Assembly (NCBI GenBank): GCA_026993705.1
Contig: JALWSJ010000064.1
Coordinates: forward strand, 1 to 28,824
Direction of reading: 5' to 3'
Source of the DNA: Flavobacteriales bacterium
GTDB taxonomy: Bacteria > Bacteroidota > Bacteroidia > Flavobacteriales_D > Parvicellaceae
DNA: 28,824 nt
The notes beneath the pieces are model-generated. The model ran no database searches and was not told the DNA's origin. It worked only from the letters and a program-made list of their open reading frames with translations. The translations under genes were made by a program, and so were the position numbers. How positions within the stretch are numbered: position 1 is the stretch's first letter; each line of letters starts with the position of its first letter. This document shows positions 1 through 7,804 of this stretch, piece after piece.

Positions 1-5
1 GTGAA

Positions 6-1406
6 ATGACAGACAAAAGAAAAATACAAATCTTATTTATTTTCTTCGATTTATTGACGGCTGTTTTGTCTTGGGTTGCCTTTTTCTTTTTTCGGAAAGT
101 TATCGTTGAAAAATCAGTGTTTTTGGCGGACGATAATTTCTATTACGGATTATTTTTTGTTCCGCTCTACTGGATGATTTTGTATGTCTTGGTGGGGAGT
201 TACAGAAATGTTTTCAGGAAATATCGCCTAAAGGAATTTGGGCAAACTCTATTGGTTACCGCCATCGGTTGTTTGGCTTTGTTTTTTATCTTATTGCTTG
301 ACGACCAAATTAACGGGTATAAGGATTATTATATTTTGTTGATGGCTTTGTTTGGGTTTCAATTCACATTTACTGTTGTTCCTCGTTTGATACTTACAAC
401 GTCTATTGTAAATAAAGTGCATCGTGGAGAGGTTGGATTTAACACTTTAATTATCGGAGGAAACGAAAAAGCGTTAGCGATTTACAACGAGATTAAAAAC
501 CTGAAAAATAATCCCGGTTTTTTGTTTAAAGGTTTTTTAAGTACGAACGGAGTTGATAGAGCTTTACTCAAAACACCTATCACTTATTTTGGGAAATATG
601 CCAACCTGCCCAAAGTAATCGAGAAAGAAAATATAGAAGAAATTATCATTGCCATAGAATCTTCGGAACACGAAAACCTGAAACGAATCATCAACGACCT
701 TAGCGAATATGATGTTTTGATAAAAGTAATCCCTGATATGTATGATATTTTGATTGGTTCCGTAAAAATGTCTTCCATTTTCGGTACTCCGCTTATCGAA
801 GTGAATGCTCAGGTAATGTCGGTTTGGCAACAAAATGCCAAACGCTTGATTGATGTTGTGGTTTCTACTGTTGCTCTATTGTTATTATCTCCTGTTTTTC
901 TTGTTTTGGCAATCATCGTAAAAACAACCTCTCGCGGAGATGTGTTTTTTAAACAGGAAAGAATAGGACTAAAAGGGAAACCTTTTATGATTTATAAATT
1001 TCGTTCGATGGTCAGCGATGCCGAAAAAAACGGGCCTCAACTTTCGAGTTCTAATGATAGCCGAATTACAAAAATAGGTCGCTTTATGCGAAAAACGCGT
1101 TTAGATGAAATACCACAGTTCTATAATGTACTAAAGGGAGATATGTCGTTGGTAGGACCTCGCCCCGAACGACAGTTCTTTATTGAACAGATTATGAAAA
1201 AAGCACCTCATTACAAACACTTGCAAAAGGTAAAACCGGGAATCACTTCTTGGGGGCAAGTAAAATACGGCTATGCCGAAAATGTTGACCAAATGATAGA
1301 GCGACTGAAATATGATATTCTCTACATCGAAAATCGTTCTTTGGCGTTGGATTTTAAAATCATGATTTACACGGTTCTTATTGTGTTAAAGGGAGCAGGA
1401 AAATAA
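6..1406 (+). CDS. Undecaprenyl-phosphate sugar phosphotransferase (polyprenyl glycosylphosphotransferase, WcaJ/WbaP-like)
   Basis: Predicted inner-membrane enzyme that moves a sugar-1-phosphate from a nucleotide sugar to undecaprenyl phosphate, the priming step of exopolysaccharide or O-antigen synthesis. The 466-residue protein has the usual layout: about four hydrophobic helices in residues 8-140, a Rossmann-like CoA_binding_3 region starting near residue 145 (NTLIIGGNEKALAIYNEI), one more membrane segment near 280-305, and a C-terminal bacterial sugar transferase domain. That domain carries FKQERIGLKGKPFMIYKFRSM-type sequence near 318-338, TRLDEIPQFYNVLKGDMSLVG near 366-386 and PRPE right after it. 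These are the family's active-site blocks, so the enzyme looks intact. The ATG overlaps an in-frame TGA at bases 7-9, so an upstream gene may end here by ATGA overlap, but only three codons of it are visible. The sugar specificity cannot be read from the sequence. Confidence 0.93.
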   Translation: MTDKRKIQILFIFFDLLTAVLSWVAFFFFRKVIVEKSVFLADDNFYYGLFFVPLYWMILYVLVGSYRNVFRKYRLKEFGQTLLVTAIGCLALFFILLLDDQINGYKDYYILLMALFGFQFTFTVVPRLILTTSIVNKVHRGEVGFNTLIIGGNEKALAIYNEIKNLKNNPGFLFKGFLSTNGVDRALLKTPITYFGKYANLPKVIEKENIEEIIIAIESSEHENLKRIINDLSEYDVLIKVIPDMYDILIGSVKMSSIFGTPLIEVNAQVMSVWQQNAKRLIDVVVSTVALLLLSPVFLVLAIIVKTTSRGDVFFKQERIGLKGKPFMIYKFRSMVSDAEKNGPQLSSSNDSRITKIGRFMRKTRLDEIPQFYNVLKGDMSLVGPRPERQFFIEQIMKKAPHYKHLQKVKPGITSWGQVKYGYAENVDQMIERLKYDILYIENRSLALDFKIMIYTVLIVLKGAGK

Positions 1407-1454
1407 AAGAGCTAATTTTTAACTTTTTATTAAAGCCGAAACCACTTCTTTATG

Positions 1455-1462
1455 TATTTTTG
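1455..1462 (+). promoter_or_regulatory. Candidate Bacteroidota -7 box (TATTTTTG) for the DUF3467 gene
   Basis: TATTTTTG fits the Bacteroidota -7 consensus TAnnTTTG exactly. It lies in the 108-bp gap between the sugar transferase and the DUF3467 gene, about 52 bases before the ATG. No good TTTG -33 element is visible at the expected spacing, so this is a motif match only. Confidence 0.4.
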
Positions 1463-1514
1463 CTAATAGTGTTGGTAGAACAGCACTCCTATTAATCATT
1501 TAATATACTAAAAC

Positions 1515-1826
1515 ATGAGTCAAGAACAACAAAATCAATTAAACATTGAACTAACCGAAGAAACAGCAAGTGGAACCTATTCTAACCTAGCTATTATTAC
1601 ACATTCATCATCTGAGTTTGTATTGGATTTTATTCAGATTATGCCGGGGGTTCCCAAAGCTAAAGTAAAGTCAAGAATTATTATGACCCCTGAACACGCT
1701 AAAAAATTAATGCGTGCGGTTGCCGATAACATCGCAAAATACGAAAGTGTTAACGGAGTTATCAGAGAAGACAACCCGCAACAAACTTTTCCTATGAATT
1801 TTGGTACTCCTACTACTGAGGCTTAA
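1515..1826 (+). CDS. DUF3467 domain-containing protein
   Basis: A small soluble protein of 103 residues matching the DUF3467 family across its length. Typical features are an N-terminal NQLNIELTEETASGTYSNLA block, then HSSSEFVLDFIQIMPGVPKA, then a TPEHAKKLMRAVADNIAKYE helix. The family is widespread in Bacteroidota and has no established biochemical function that I know of. From memory, it often sits directly after rpoC. Here the upstream gene is a sugar transferase and the downstream gene a porin, so that linkage is absent in this window. There is no signal peptide or membrane segment, so it should be cytoplasmic. A TAnnTTTG-like box lies about 52 bases upstream. The porin gene follows within a few bases, so they are probably co-transcribed. 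Confidence 0.9.
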   Translation: MSQEQQNQLNIELTEETASGTYSNLAIITHSSSEFVLDFIQIMPGVPKAKVKSRIIMTPEHAKKLMRAVADNIAKYESVNGVIREDNPQQTFPMNFGTPTTEA

Positions 1827-1830
1827 TCGG

Positions 1831-3621
1831 TTGAAAGCGATTTTTTACATAATGAGTATTTTCTTCTTGCAAACCATCGTTTCGCAAGAAGAAAATATGC
1901 GTTTTTATTATACCGAAGAAGGGAAGACCTTACCTATCGACACTTTTTCTTTAGAGAATTTTCATAATTACAGAGTAAATAACGAATACCTTTGGTTGGG
2001 TAACAACGGATTGCCTTTTTACCCCTTGGTATTTAACATTGATAATCAATTAAAATATCGCTATTCTTTTTTGATGAAGGGAGATACAGCTCTACATCAG
2101 CGGGAATACAATGTTTCCGAGCCATTTACCTCCCTAAAATATGTGCAAGGAGCAAGGCAAGAACAGTTCTTTGAATTGTTGCACACACAAAATTTTTCTC
2201 CTCGCGGAAATTTTTCTTTAGGCTATACCAAAATAAACTCAACAGGAAGCTATAATCGTCAAAAAGTAAACAACGATAATCTTTCAGCTAATATTTGGTG
2301 GAAAAGCAAAAAAGAACGGTACAATATTTCTTTTTTTGCTAATCGAATACACAACAGCAGTCAGATGAACGGCGGTTTAAAAGATGACACGCTGTTTATG
2401 CTAGATACTTCTATCTTCTCCAATAGAAAAACGCTTCAAGTTCAATTAGACAATGCCTATCGTGCAGAGGTACATCATCAACTTTTGCTCAAACAAAGAT
2501 TTAAAATTCAATCTTCTTTGGATTCTTTAGGTAACGGAATAGAACAATTTGTCAGGGTTACTACAAGATTCAGAACCGCTAAAACAAAGTATTACGACAC
2601 TCTTTTGAACCAAGATTTTTATCCCAATATATATAAAGACAGTAGTGTTACAAAGGATTCTACATATTACCAATCCATACAACAAGAACTAAGTTATACG
2701 TTTAGTAAAACCAAAGGGCAAAACATATTGTTGTTTACTCCTTTTACTCGCTCTGATTATGTAGATTTTCATAACACTCAAAACTACACTTATTCCGGAT
2801 ATTTCTCCGCCGGAACAAACATAAAAATAGTATCATCAAAATACCAACTATCTTATTATTCAACTTTCTTTCTAAACGGTATCCGAAAAAATAATTTTCA
2901 AGAAAAATTAAACGCGACCTTTTCTTTAACACCTAAAAACAGCATTTACTTTTCTTCGGTGCATGCCTTTATTTCTCCTTCTATAGATTTACAACAATAC
3001 AATGGAAATCACAATCAATGGCAAAATAATTTTACACCAACCAGGACTTTACACGTAGAAGCAGGGAGTAAAAAAAACATTTGGGGTGTACATCTCAAAT
3101 TAGCATACACCGACATCTATAAACCCATTTATTTTGATTACAAGCAAACCCCTATTCAATACAACGGATACAGTCAAATTATACAAACGGAAGTATCAAA
3201 AACATTTAAACTTAAAAGATGGAGAATCCTACCAAAAGCTGTTTATCAATACACAGGAGGAAAAGATATTTTTCAATTACCCGACTTTTTAGCCACACTA
3301 AAAATAGCCTACACTGCAGAACTTTTTAATAAAGCCTTGAGTTATTACACCGGAATAAAAGTAACCTATTACAACACAACCCCATTAAAGGGCTTTGCTC
3401 CTACTCTCAATGCCTTTTACCTTACCCCAGGAATGACAACGGGAAACTATCCCTTTGTTAGTTTTTTCTTTAATGCAAGAATAAAAAGTGTACGCCTGTT
3501 TTTTGCCGTTATGCATCTAAATTCAGGATTATCAAAGGAAAATACTTACTTTGGAGCTTTACATCAACCTCTTGAAGACAGAGCATATAAAATCGGAATC
3601 AATTGGAACTTTAGAAAATAA
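1831..3621 (+). CDS. Putative porin (Porin_10-like outer-membrane beta-barrel)
   Basis: Predicted outer-membrane beta-barrel of about 596 residues. It has the family's N-terminal block (PFTSLKYVQGARQEQFFEL, then HTQNFSPRGNFSLGYTKINS) and then many alternating-hydrophobicity strands rich in Tyr and Asn, ending in an aromatic strand (YKIGINWNFRK) suited to BAM recognition. I place the start at TTG 1831, four bases after the DUF3467 stop, because this gives M-KAIFYIMSIFFLQTIVSQ, a convincing signal peptide with a positive charge. An in-frame ATG at 1852 would remove the Lys and shorten the hydrophobic core. The open frame also runs further upstream into DUF3467, which I consider irrelevant. The lipoprotein gene begins 4 bp after the stop. 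What passes through the barrel is unknown. Confidence 0.82.
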   Translation: MKAIFYIMSIFFLQTIVSQEENMRFYYTEEGKTLPIDTFSLENFHNYRVNNEYLWLGNNGLPFYPLVFNIDNQLKYRYSFLMKGDTALHQREYNVSEPFTSLKYVQGARQEQFFELLHTQNFSPRGNFSLGYTKINSTGSYNRQKVNNDNLSANIWWKSKKERYNISFFANRIHNSSQMNGGLKDDTLFMLDTSIFSNRKTLQVQLDNAYRAEVHHQLLLKQRFKIQSSLDSLGNGIEQFVRVTTRFRTAKTKYYDTLLNQDFYPNIYKDSSVTKDSTYYQSIQQELSYTFSKTKGQNILLFTPFTRSDYVDFHNTQNYTYSGYFSAGTNIKIVSSKYQLSYYSTFFLNGIRKNNFQEKLNATFSLTPKNSIYFSSVHAFISPSIDLQQYNGNHNQWQNNFTPTRTLHVEAGSKKNIWGVHLKLAYTDIYKPIYFDYKQTPIQYNGYSQIIQTEVSKTFKLKRWRILPKAVYQYTGGKDIFQLPDFLATLKIAYTAELFNKALSYYTGIKVTYYNTTPLKGFAPTLNAFYLTPGMTTGNYPFVSFFFNARIKSVRLFFAVMHLNSGLSKENTYFGALHQPLEDRAYKIGINWNFRK

Positions 3622-3625
3622 AAAA

Positions 3626-4966
3626 ATGATAAACAAAACAATACTTATAATACTATCGGGAATAGTTCTTTTTTCCTGTTCTTCTTCAGAATCAAATAAC
3701 ACCTCACAAAAGCCCGCTGAAAAAAAGAACATTTCTAAGGTAAAAGAAATGACAGATGAAGAGTACCCCGATAACAACGATATCGAAAACAGATGTAGCG
3801 ACTGGGATAAATACGCACACCATGAAGTGGAAATCAACCGTTTGGATTCTCTCTATTTTAAGGTAACCTTCTACCCGTCAAATAAAAACTCCGACACCAT
3901 TATATTAGACAGCATAAAATTATTGGAATGGATACCGACAATACCCAACTACATAAAGGACGATTACCTAAAGAAAATTGGCATCATCAATGCCGAATGG
4001 AATCGCCAACAAGTAAAATTTACACAAGGAGAATTTTACATCTCCAAACACACACCAGAAGGTAATAAAACCGTACGAGTTGATTTAGCTAGAAATTGCC
4101 TGAACAGCTACCTGTGGGAAATTATTACCTACGGAAAAGAGGGTGATAAAGTCAAAGCTCTATACCATGGTTGGTTCGATTTTCCAAGAGAATTATACCG
4201 TGAATTGTTCAACGAAGTAAATAAAGGAAAACTCACCTTCGAAGAATACAAAAAATACCTGGAAGATTATACTGAGCCCGAAAGCAAACACATCGATTTA
4301 AGCCTATTAAGAGACGTAGATTCATCATGGAAAGTAAATTTTGAAAACCACAACAATGAGTTCTATCCACTCACCGGAGCAAGAAAATCTAAATTCAAAA
4401 ACATAGTTTACCCGAAAAACCCAAAAACAATCAACGATTTTCTAACCGATAGCACAAAATTCGCAACGTTTTTATATCCGGGATACTACTCCACTTCAGA
4501 CCCTCGAGCAACCACTTTAAGCAAATTAGGAATCCCCAAAAAAGTAATTGTCAGAAAAGTAACCTCTCACAATGCCAAACACGACAAATGCTTAGAATTT
4601 GATGCTACCTTTGCAAGCAATCAAGACAGTTCCATCCTTACTCGCGTCGTCATCGGAGGCGTAAAACCTGAGTTAATTCCCCAACTGAAAGTAGAAGATT
4701 ACAACAAAGGTTATAAAATGCCAATGGGTATCGGAAACCACGCCTTTTACGAAAAAGCAGATTACGCACAACAAAACTCGTCATCCGACAACCCATATTA
4801 CGCCTTTATCTTAGACAACAAAGGCAAGTGGATAGACAGCCATTTCTTCGGTGTTGACGGTCCTTTATTCCACCGCGACATCGATGATTATGACCTATTA
4901 CACTATTGGCTTCTATCCTTCGAAAGGCACGCAATGGTAACTCATCTAACCTTTAAAATAGATTAA
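3626..4966 (+). CDS. Unrecognised lipoprotein co-transcribed with the putative porin
   Basis: I do not recognise a named family. The start at ATG 3626 gives MINKTILIILSGIVLFSCSS, a clear lipoprotein signal with lipobox LFSC, so the mature protein should begin at Cys18 and be anchored by lipid. The mature part is about 429 residues, soluble, with no further membrane segment and no repeats. It is rich in aromatic and charged residues (for example LYHGWFDFPRELYRELFNEV in the middle and FFGVDGPLFHRDIDDYDLLH near the end). The gene begins 4 bp after the porin stop, so a shared mRNA and a joint outer-membrane role are likely. The open frame extends upstream to 3551 inside the porin gene, but that would put the signal peptide internally, so it is rejected. 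No catalytic motif is evident. Confidence 0.8.
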   Translation: MINKTILIILSGIVLFSCSSSESNNTSQKPAEKKNISKVKEMTDEEYPDNNDIENRCSDWDKYAHHEVEINRLDSLYFKVTFYPSNKNSDTIILDSIKLLEWIPTIPNYIKDDYLKKIGIINAEWNRQQVKFTQGEFYISKHTPEGNKTVRVDLARNCLNSYLWEIITYGKEGDKVKALYHGWFDFPRELYRELFNEVNKGKLTFEEYKKYLEDYTEPESKHIDLSLLRDVDSSWKVNFENHNNEFYPLTGARKSKFKNIVYPKNPKTINDFLTDSTKFATFLYPGYYSTSDPRATTLSKLGIPKKVIVRKVTSHNAKHDKCLEFDATFASNQDSSILTRVVIGGVKPELIPQLKVEDYNKGYKMPMGIGNHAFYEKADYAQQNSSSDNPYYAFILDNKGKWIDSHFFGVDGPLFHRDIDDYDLLHYWLLSFERHAMVTHLTFKID

Positions 4967-4971
4967 TCTTT

Positions 4972-5114
4972 GGGCGTTCCCCCAATTTACCAAACAAACA
5001 TATCGCTCTCGCGAAACGTTTGTTTGATAAATTGGGGTCGGGCTATCCGCTATATCTTTTGGGTTGCATATATGCAACAACCCAAAAGGATGTCGCTCCT
5101 ATCCCTAACGCGAG
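4972..5114. repeat. REP-like intergenic element with two long hairpins
   Basis: This block opens with GGGCGTTCCC, continues through GGTCGGGCTATCCGC and GGATGTCGCTCC, and closes with ATCCCTAACGCGAG. It encloses two inverted repeats. Hairpin 1 pairs 4980-4999 with 5018-5037 (20 bp, one C-A mismatch, 18-base loop). Hairpin 2 pairs 5056-5066 with 5078-5088 (11 bp, 11-base loop), with a competing palindrome at 5064-5077. It is noticeably more GC-rich than its surroundings. From memory, similar frames with variable hairpins occur between genes in many flavobacterial genomes, but only one copy is in this window. Hairpin 1 lies 13 bases after the lipoprotein stop and may also act as a transcription terminator or 3' end stabiliser. 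Confidence 0.7.
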
Positions 5115-5181
5115 TGAAATTGAAGGATAGAAAGTGAATTATTGGTTTCTTAAACCTTGAAAAATTCTTTTGCATATCCTC

Positions 5182-5201
5182 ACCATTTAAACATTGAAAT
5201 G
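5182..5201 (-). repeat. 20-bp copy of a dispersed repeat end
   Basis: These 20 bases are the exact reverse complement of 20404-20423, the 3' end of the repeat between the two genes near 20.3 kb. The copy here is itself partly self-complementary (ACCATTT at 5182-5188 against AAATGGT at 5197-5203). The flanking sequence does not clearly extend the match. Confidence 0.55.
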
Positions 5202-5320
5202 GTATTATTCCAAAGCCTTAATTCAAACAAAAAGATTCCCAAACAGGTTCAAAAGCGACAAACATCGGTTTAAAACCTTATATAATTGTTAATAACACAC
5301 AACTAAGTATGGTTCTTTTA

Positions 5321-5328
5321 TATATTTG
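5321..5328 (+). promoter_or_regulatory. Candidate Bacteroidota -7 box (TATATTTG) for the OmpA-SpoIIE operon
   Basis: TATATTTG is an exact match to TAnnTTTG in an intergenic region upstream of a three-gene operon. If used, transcription would start near 5333 and leave an untranslated leader of about 185 bases, long for this kind of genome. I see no clear -33 TTTG at normal spacing. Confidence 0.4.
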
Positions 5329-5518
5329 CAAATTGATACAAGCTAAACTTGTATATAGAAAGATACTTGTTTAAAATCAACTTGTAAAATTACGCAGAAC
5401 GAAAAATACATTCATCTCGTAATTCGGCAGTGAAGATTAAACAAGATCAGAGAAAAAATTAACAAAATGGAATTGTTTAAAAATTAAACAAATCATAAAA
5501 TAGGAAAAGGTCAAGGAG

Positions 5519-7804
5519 ATGCGTTTAAAAATCACTTTATTAATAGCGAGTGTATTTATATTTACAGCTGTTTTTGCACAAAATAAAGCACCAAAAAGAA
5601 TGCTTAGAAAAGCTCAAAAACAGTACATCAATGGTAATTTTGATAAAGCAATAATACATTTCAAAAAGGTCTTGTCAATAGACGAAGATAACTACAAGGC
5701 TAACTATGAATTAGGTAGAATATATTTAGATCGTTACAATCTATACGATAGTGCAAGTATCTATCTTAATCATGCAATTACACACCCAACAAAAGATACG
5801 ATTTACGAATCGTATATGGATTACGCCAAATGTTTACACTTACAGGAAAAATATCCTAAAGCTATCGAATATTACACATTCTTTAAAGAAAACGGACTGG
5901 ATAACAATGCTTTTGCTGAATTACTAAAGGCAAATATTAACAATCGCATAAAGCAATGTCAATATGCCATAACCACCCGTAAAGAACAAAAACAAAAGTC
6001 TATTTTAGTAAAAAATATGGGAGGAAAAGTAAATACTCGCATGAGCGAATACGCTTCCATTTACTTAAATACTTATAACACACTTTTATATACAACGAGA
6101 TACAAGGATGAAAAAAAAGAAAAGGAATACAGCGATTATAAATACTATGAAAATGAGTATTTCTTTAACCTAGATACAAGTACGCACGGAAATAAACTTA
6201 CACACAATCAAATAAAAGAACTCAAGAAAAAACACAATGCCTTCGTAAGCAAAAGTTTTGGAGAAGACACAATTATCCTTTACAGAAAAAACAAACTGTG
6301 GATTTCTACTATTCAAGACAGCGTTTTTTCTACACCAAAATTAATGGATGAAAAAATTAACTTTTCAGAATATCAGCCTCATGGAGTATTCTCAAAAGAC
6401 GGGAAAACATTTATCTTTAGTGCAAGAGACAAAGAAAAAGGAAAAGGAGGACTGGACTTATATGAAAGTAAAATGGACGACAAAGGAATTTGGTCAGATG
6501 CTGTACTTCTTTCAGATAAAATAAACACCACAAAAGATGAAGACAGTCCTTTTTTGAGCGAAGATGGCAATACGCTTTATTTCTCCTCAAGAGGTCATCA
6601 AGGATTTGGCTCATACGATATTTTTAAATCCCAAAAAGTAAATGGAGAATGGAGTATTCCTATAAACTTAGGGTTTCCTATCAACTCGGCCGGAGATGAT
6701 ATTTATTTATCGATTAACAAAAAAGGAAATGAAGGTTACCTTTCTTCTAATCGCTTTGGCGGTAATGGAGCAATGGATATTTACTACCTGCAAGATTACA
6801 CAAAACCAACATTCGATTGTACTCCCTATAAAAATCAAGATTTCACCGTTACTTTTGATATCACAAAGAGCATTGACCCTAACAGCGTTGGATTAGACTA
6901 TAAATGGAATTTTGAAGATGGCAAATACAAATACGGAACTGTTGTTTCCCACACATTCAAATATCCAGGTTCCTATAAAGTTTCTTTAGATGTAATCGAT
7001 AAAGAAAGTGGAAAAATAGAATCAAAAGAAGAAATTGAAGACATCAATATAGAAGGGGTAGATTTTGTTGGAGTAAAAATGGATAGCATTGGAGAAGTAA
7101 ATAACTCTCAAAAACTAGATGCTTCGGTAACACAATTGAAAGGGAAAGAATTAAAAGATTGTTTTTGGAAAATTGACAACAAAGAATTGGAAAATATTGA
7201 CACCTCCGTAGTTGACTATACTTTCGACACCGAAGGTTGGCACAATATAGATATTCAAGTAGTAATGTTTGACGGTAGTACAGACATTTATGAGACCTAT
7301 TGTCAAAAGGATTCCATCCGAATTCTATCGTCGAAAGATTTTCAAAAAGCAATGAAACATGCCGAAAGTAAGCTAGATTCAATAAATGAACAACTTTTAT
7401 CTGACGCAACTATAGATTCTATGTTAACAGCAGGATTAGGATTTCACTTAAACCCTGTTTATTTTAAATTTGATAAATATTACTTAACACAAAAAGCAAA
7501 ATTAATTTTAGATAGTAATATTTATAAACTTTCTCAACACAGAAACGCCTACATTATTGTTAAAGGTTATACGGATGCTATGGGATCGGATAAATACAAT
7601 AAATGGTTATCGGAAAAACGTTCTGCTTCTGTAATGAAATATCTATTAAACCATGGTGTAAACAAAGAAAGAATAGTAGAAGTTCAAAATTTTGGAGAAA
7701 GTAATCCCGTTGCACCGAACACAACCCCGGACGGAAAAGATAATCCCAAAGGAAGACAACTGAATCGTAGAGTTGAATTTCAATTATTAAAACAAAAAAA
7801 ATGA
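5519..7804 (+). CDS. OmpA-family protein with TPR, PD40, PKD and peptidoglycan-binding domains
   Basis: Predicted periplasmic or outer-membrane-associated scaffold of 761 residues. In order: signal peptide (residues 1-20, MRLKITLLIASVFIFTAVFA), TPR repeats (about 27-150), a WD40-like PD40 propeller (about 280-430, with FSKDGKTFIFSAR, LSEDGNTLYFSSRGHQGFGS and a further repeat), a PKD-like domain (about 440-515, WNFEDG then HTFKYPGSYKVSL) and a C-terminal OmpA domain (about 640-757). The OmpA domain has KGYTDAMGSDKYNKWLSEKR and ends GRQLNRRVEFQL, the region that binds diaminopimelate in peptidoglycan. This architecture is shared with PorE-type T9SS accessory proteins, but similar proteins are numerous in Bacteroidota, so a T9SS role is only possible. 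The stop overlaps the next ATG (ATGA at 7801-7804), so translation is probably coupled. Confidence 0.9.
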   Translation: MRLKITLLIASVFIFTAVFAQNKAPKRMLRKAQKQYINGNFDKAIIHFKKVLSIDEDNYKANYELGRIYLDRYNLYDSASIYLNHAITHPTKDTIYESYMDYAKCLHLQEKYPKAIEYYTFFKENGLDNNAFAELLKANINNRIKQCQYAITTRKEQKQKSILVKNMGGKVNTRMSEYASIYLNTYNTLLYTTRYKDEKKEKEYSDYKYYENEYFFNLDTSTHGNKLTHNQIKELKKKHNAFVSKSFGEDTIILYRKNKLWISTIQDSVFSTPKLMDEKINFSEYQPHGVFSKDGKTFIFSARDKEKGKGGLDLYESKMDDKGIWSDAVLLSDKINTTKDEDSPFLSEDGNTLYFSSRGHQGFGSYDIFKSQKVNGEWSIPINLGFPINSAGDDIYLSINKKGNEGYLSSNRFGGNGAMDIYYLQDYTKPTFDCTPYKNQDFTVTFDITKSIDPNSVGLDYKWNFEDGKYKYGTVVSHTFKYPGSYKVSLDVIDKESGKIESKEEIEDINIEGVDFVGVKMDSIGEVNNSQKLDASVTQLKGKELKDCFWKIDNKELENIDTSVVDYTFDTEGWHNIDIQVVMFDGSTDIYETYCQKDSIRILSSKDFQKAMKHAESKLDSINEQLLSDATIDSMLTAGLGFHLNPVYFKFDKYYLTQKAKLILDSNIYKLSQHRNAYIIVKGYTDAMGSDKYNKWLSEKRSASVMKYLLNHGVNKERIVEVQNFGESNPVAPNTTPDGKDNPKGRQLNRRVEFQLLKQKK

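Larger units (their letters stand above)
4967..5518. other. 552-bp intergenic region
   Basis: No credible reading frame is visible. The first quarter is the double-hairpin element. Bases 5182-5201 match, in reverse complement, the end of a dispersed repeat found at 20404-20423. A TATATTTG box lies at 5321-5328, followed by about 190 bases of AT-rich leader before the OmpA-family gene. I see no recognisable riboswitch or RNA gene in the leader. Confidence 0.7.

Noticed and set aside
1801..1830. Longer start for the porin gene overlapping DUF3467
   Set aside because: The extra residues would precede the signal peptide and the only start there is another TTG inside the upstream gene.
3551..3625. 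Upstream extension of the lipoprotein gene into the porin gene
   Set aside because: It would bury the lipoprotein signal peptide; ATG 3626 gives a textbook lipobox placement.
7044..7409. Minus-strand open frame of about 120 codons within the OmpA-family gene
   Set aside because: Cys- and Leu-rich antisense shadow with no domain, entirely inside a well-supported gene.
5519..7804. Naming the OmpA-family gene porE
   Set aside because: The domain order is similar, but many Bacteroidota OmpA/PD40 proteins share it and no T9SS core genes are adjacent.
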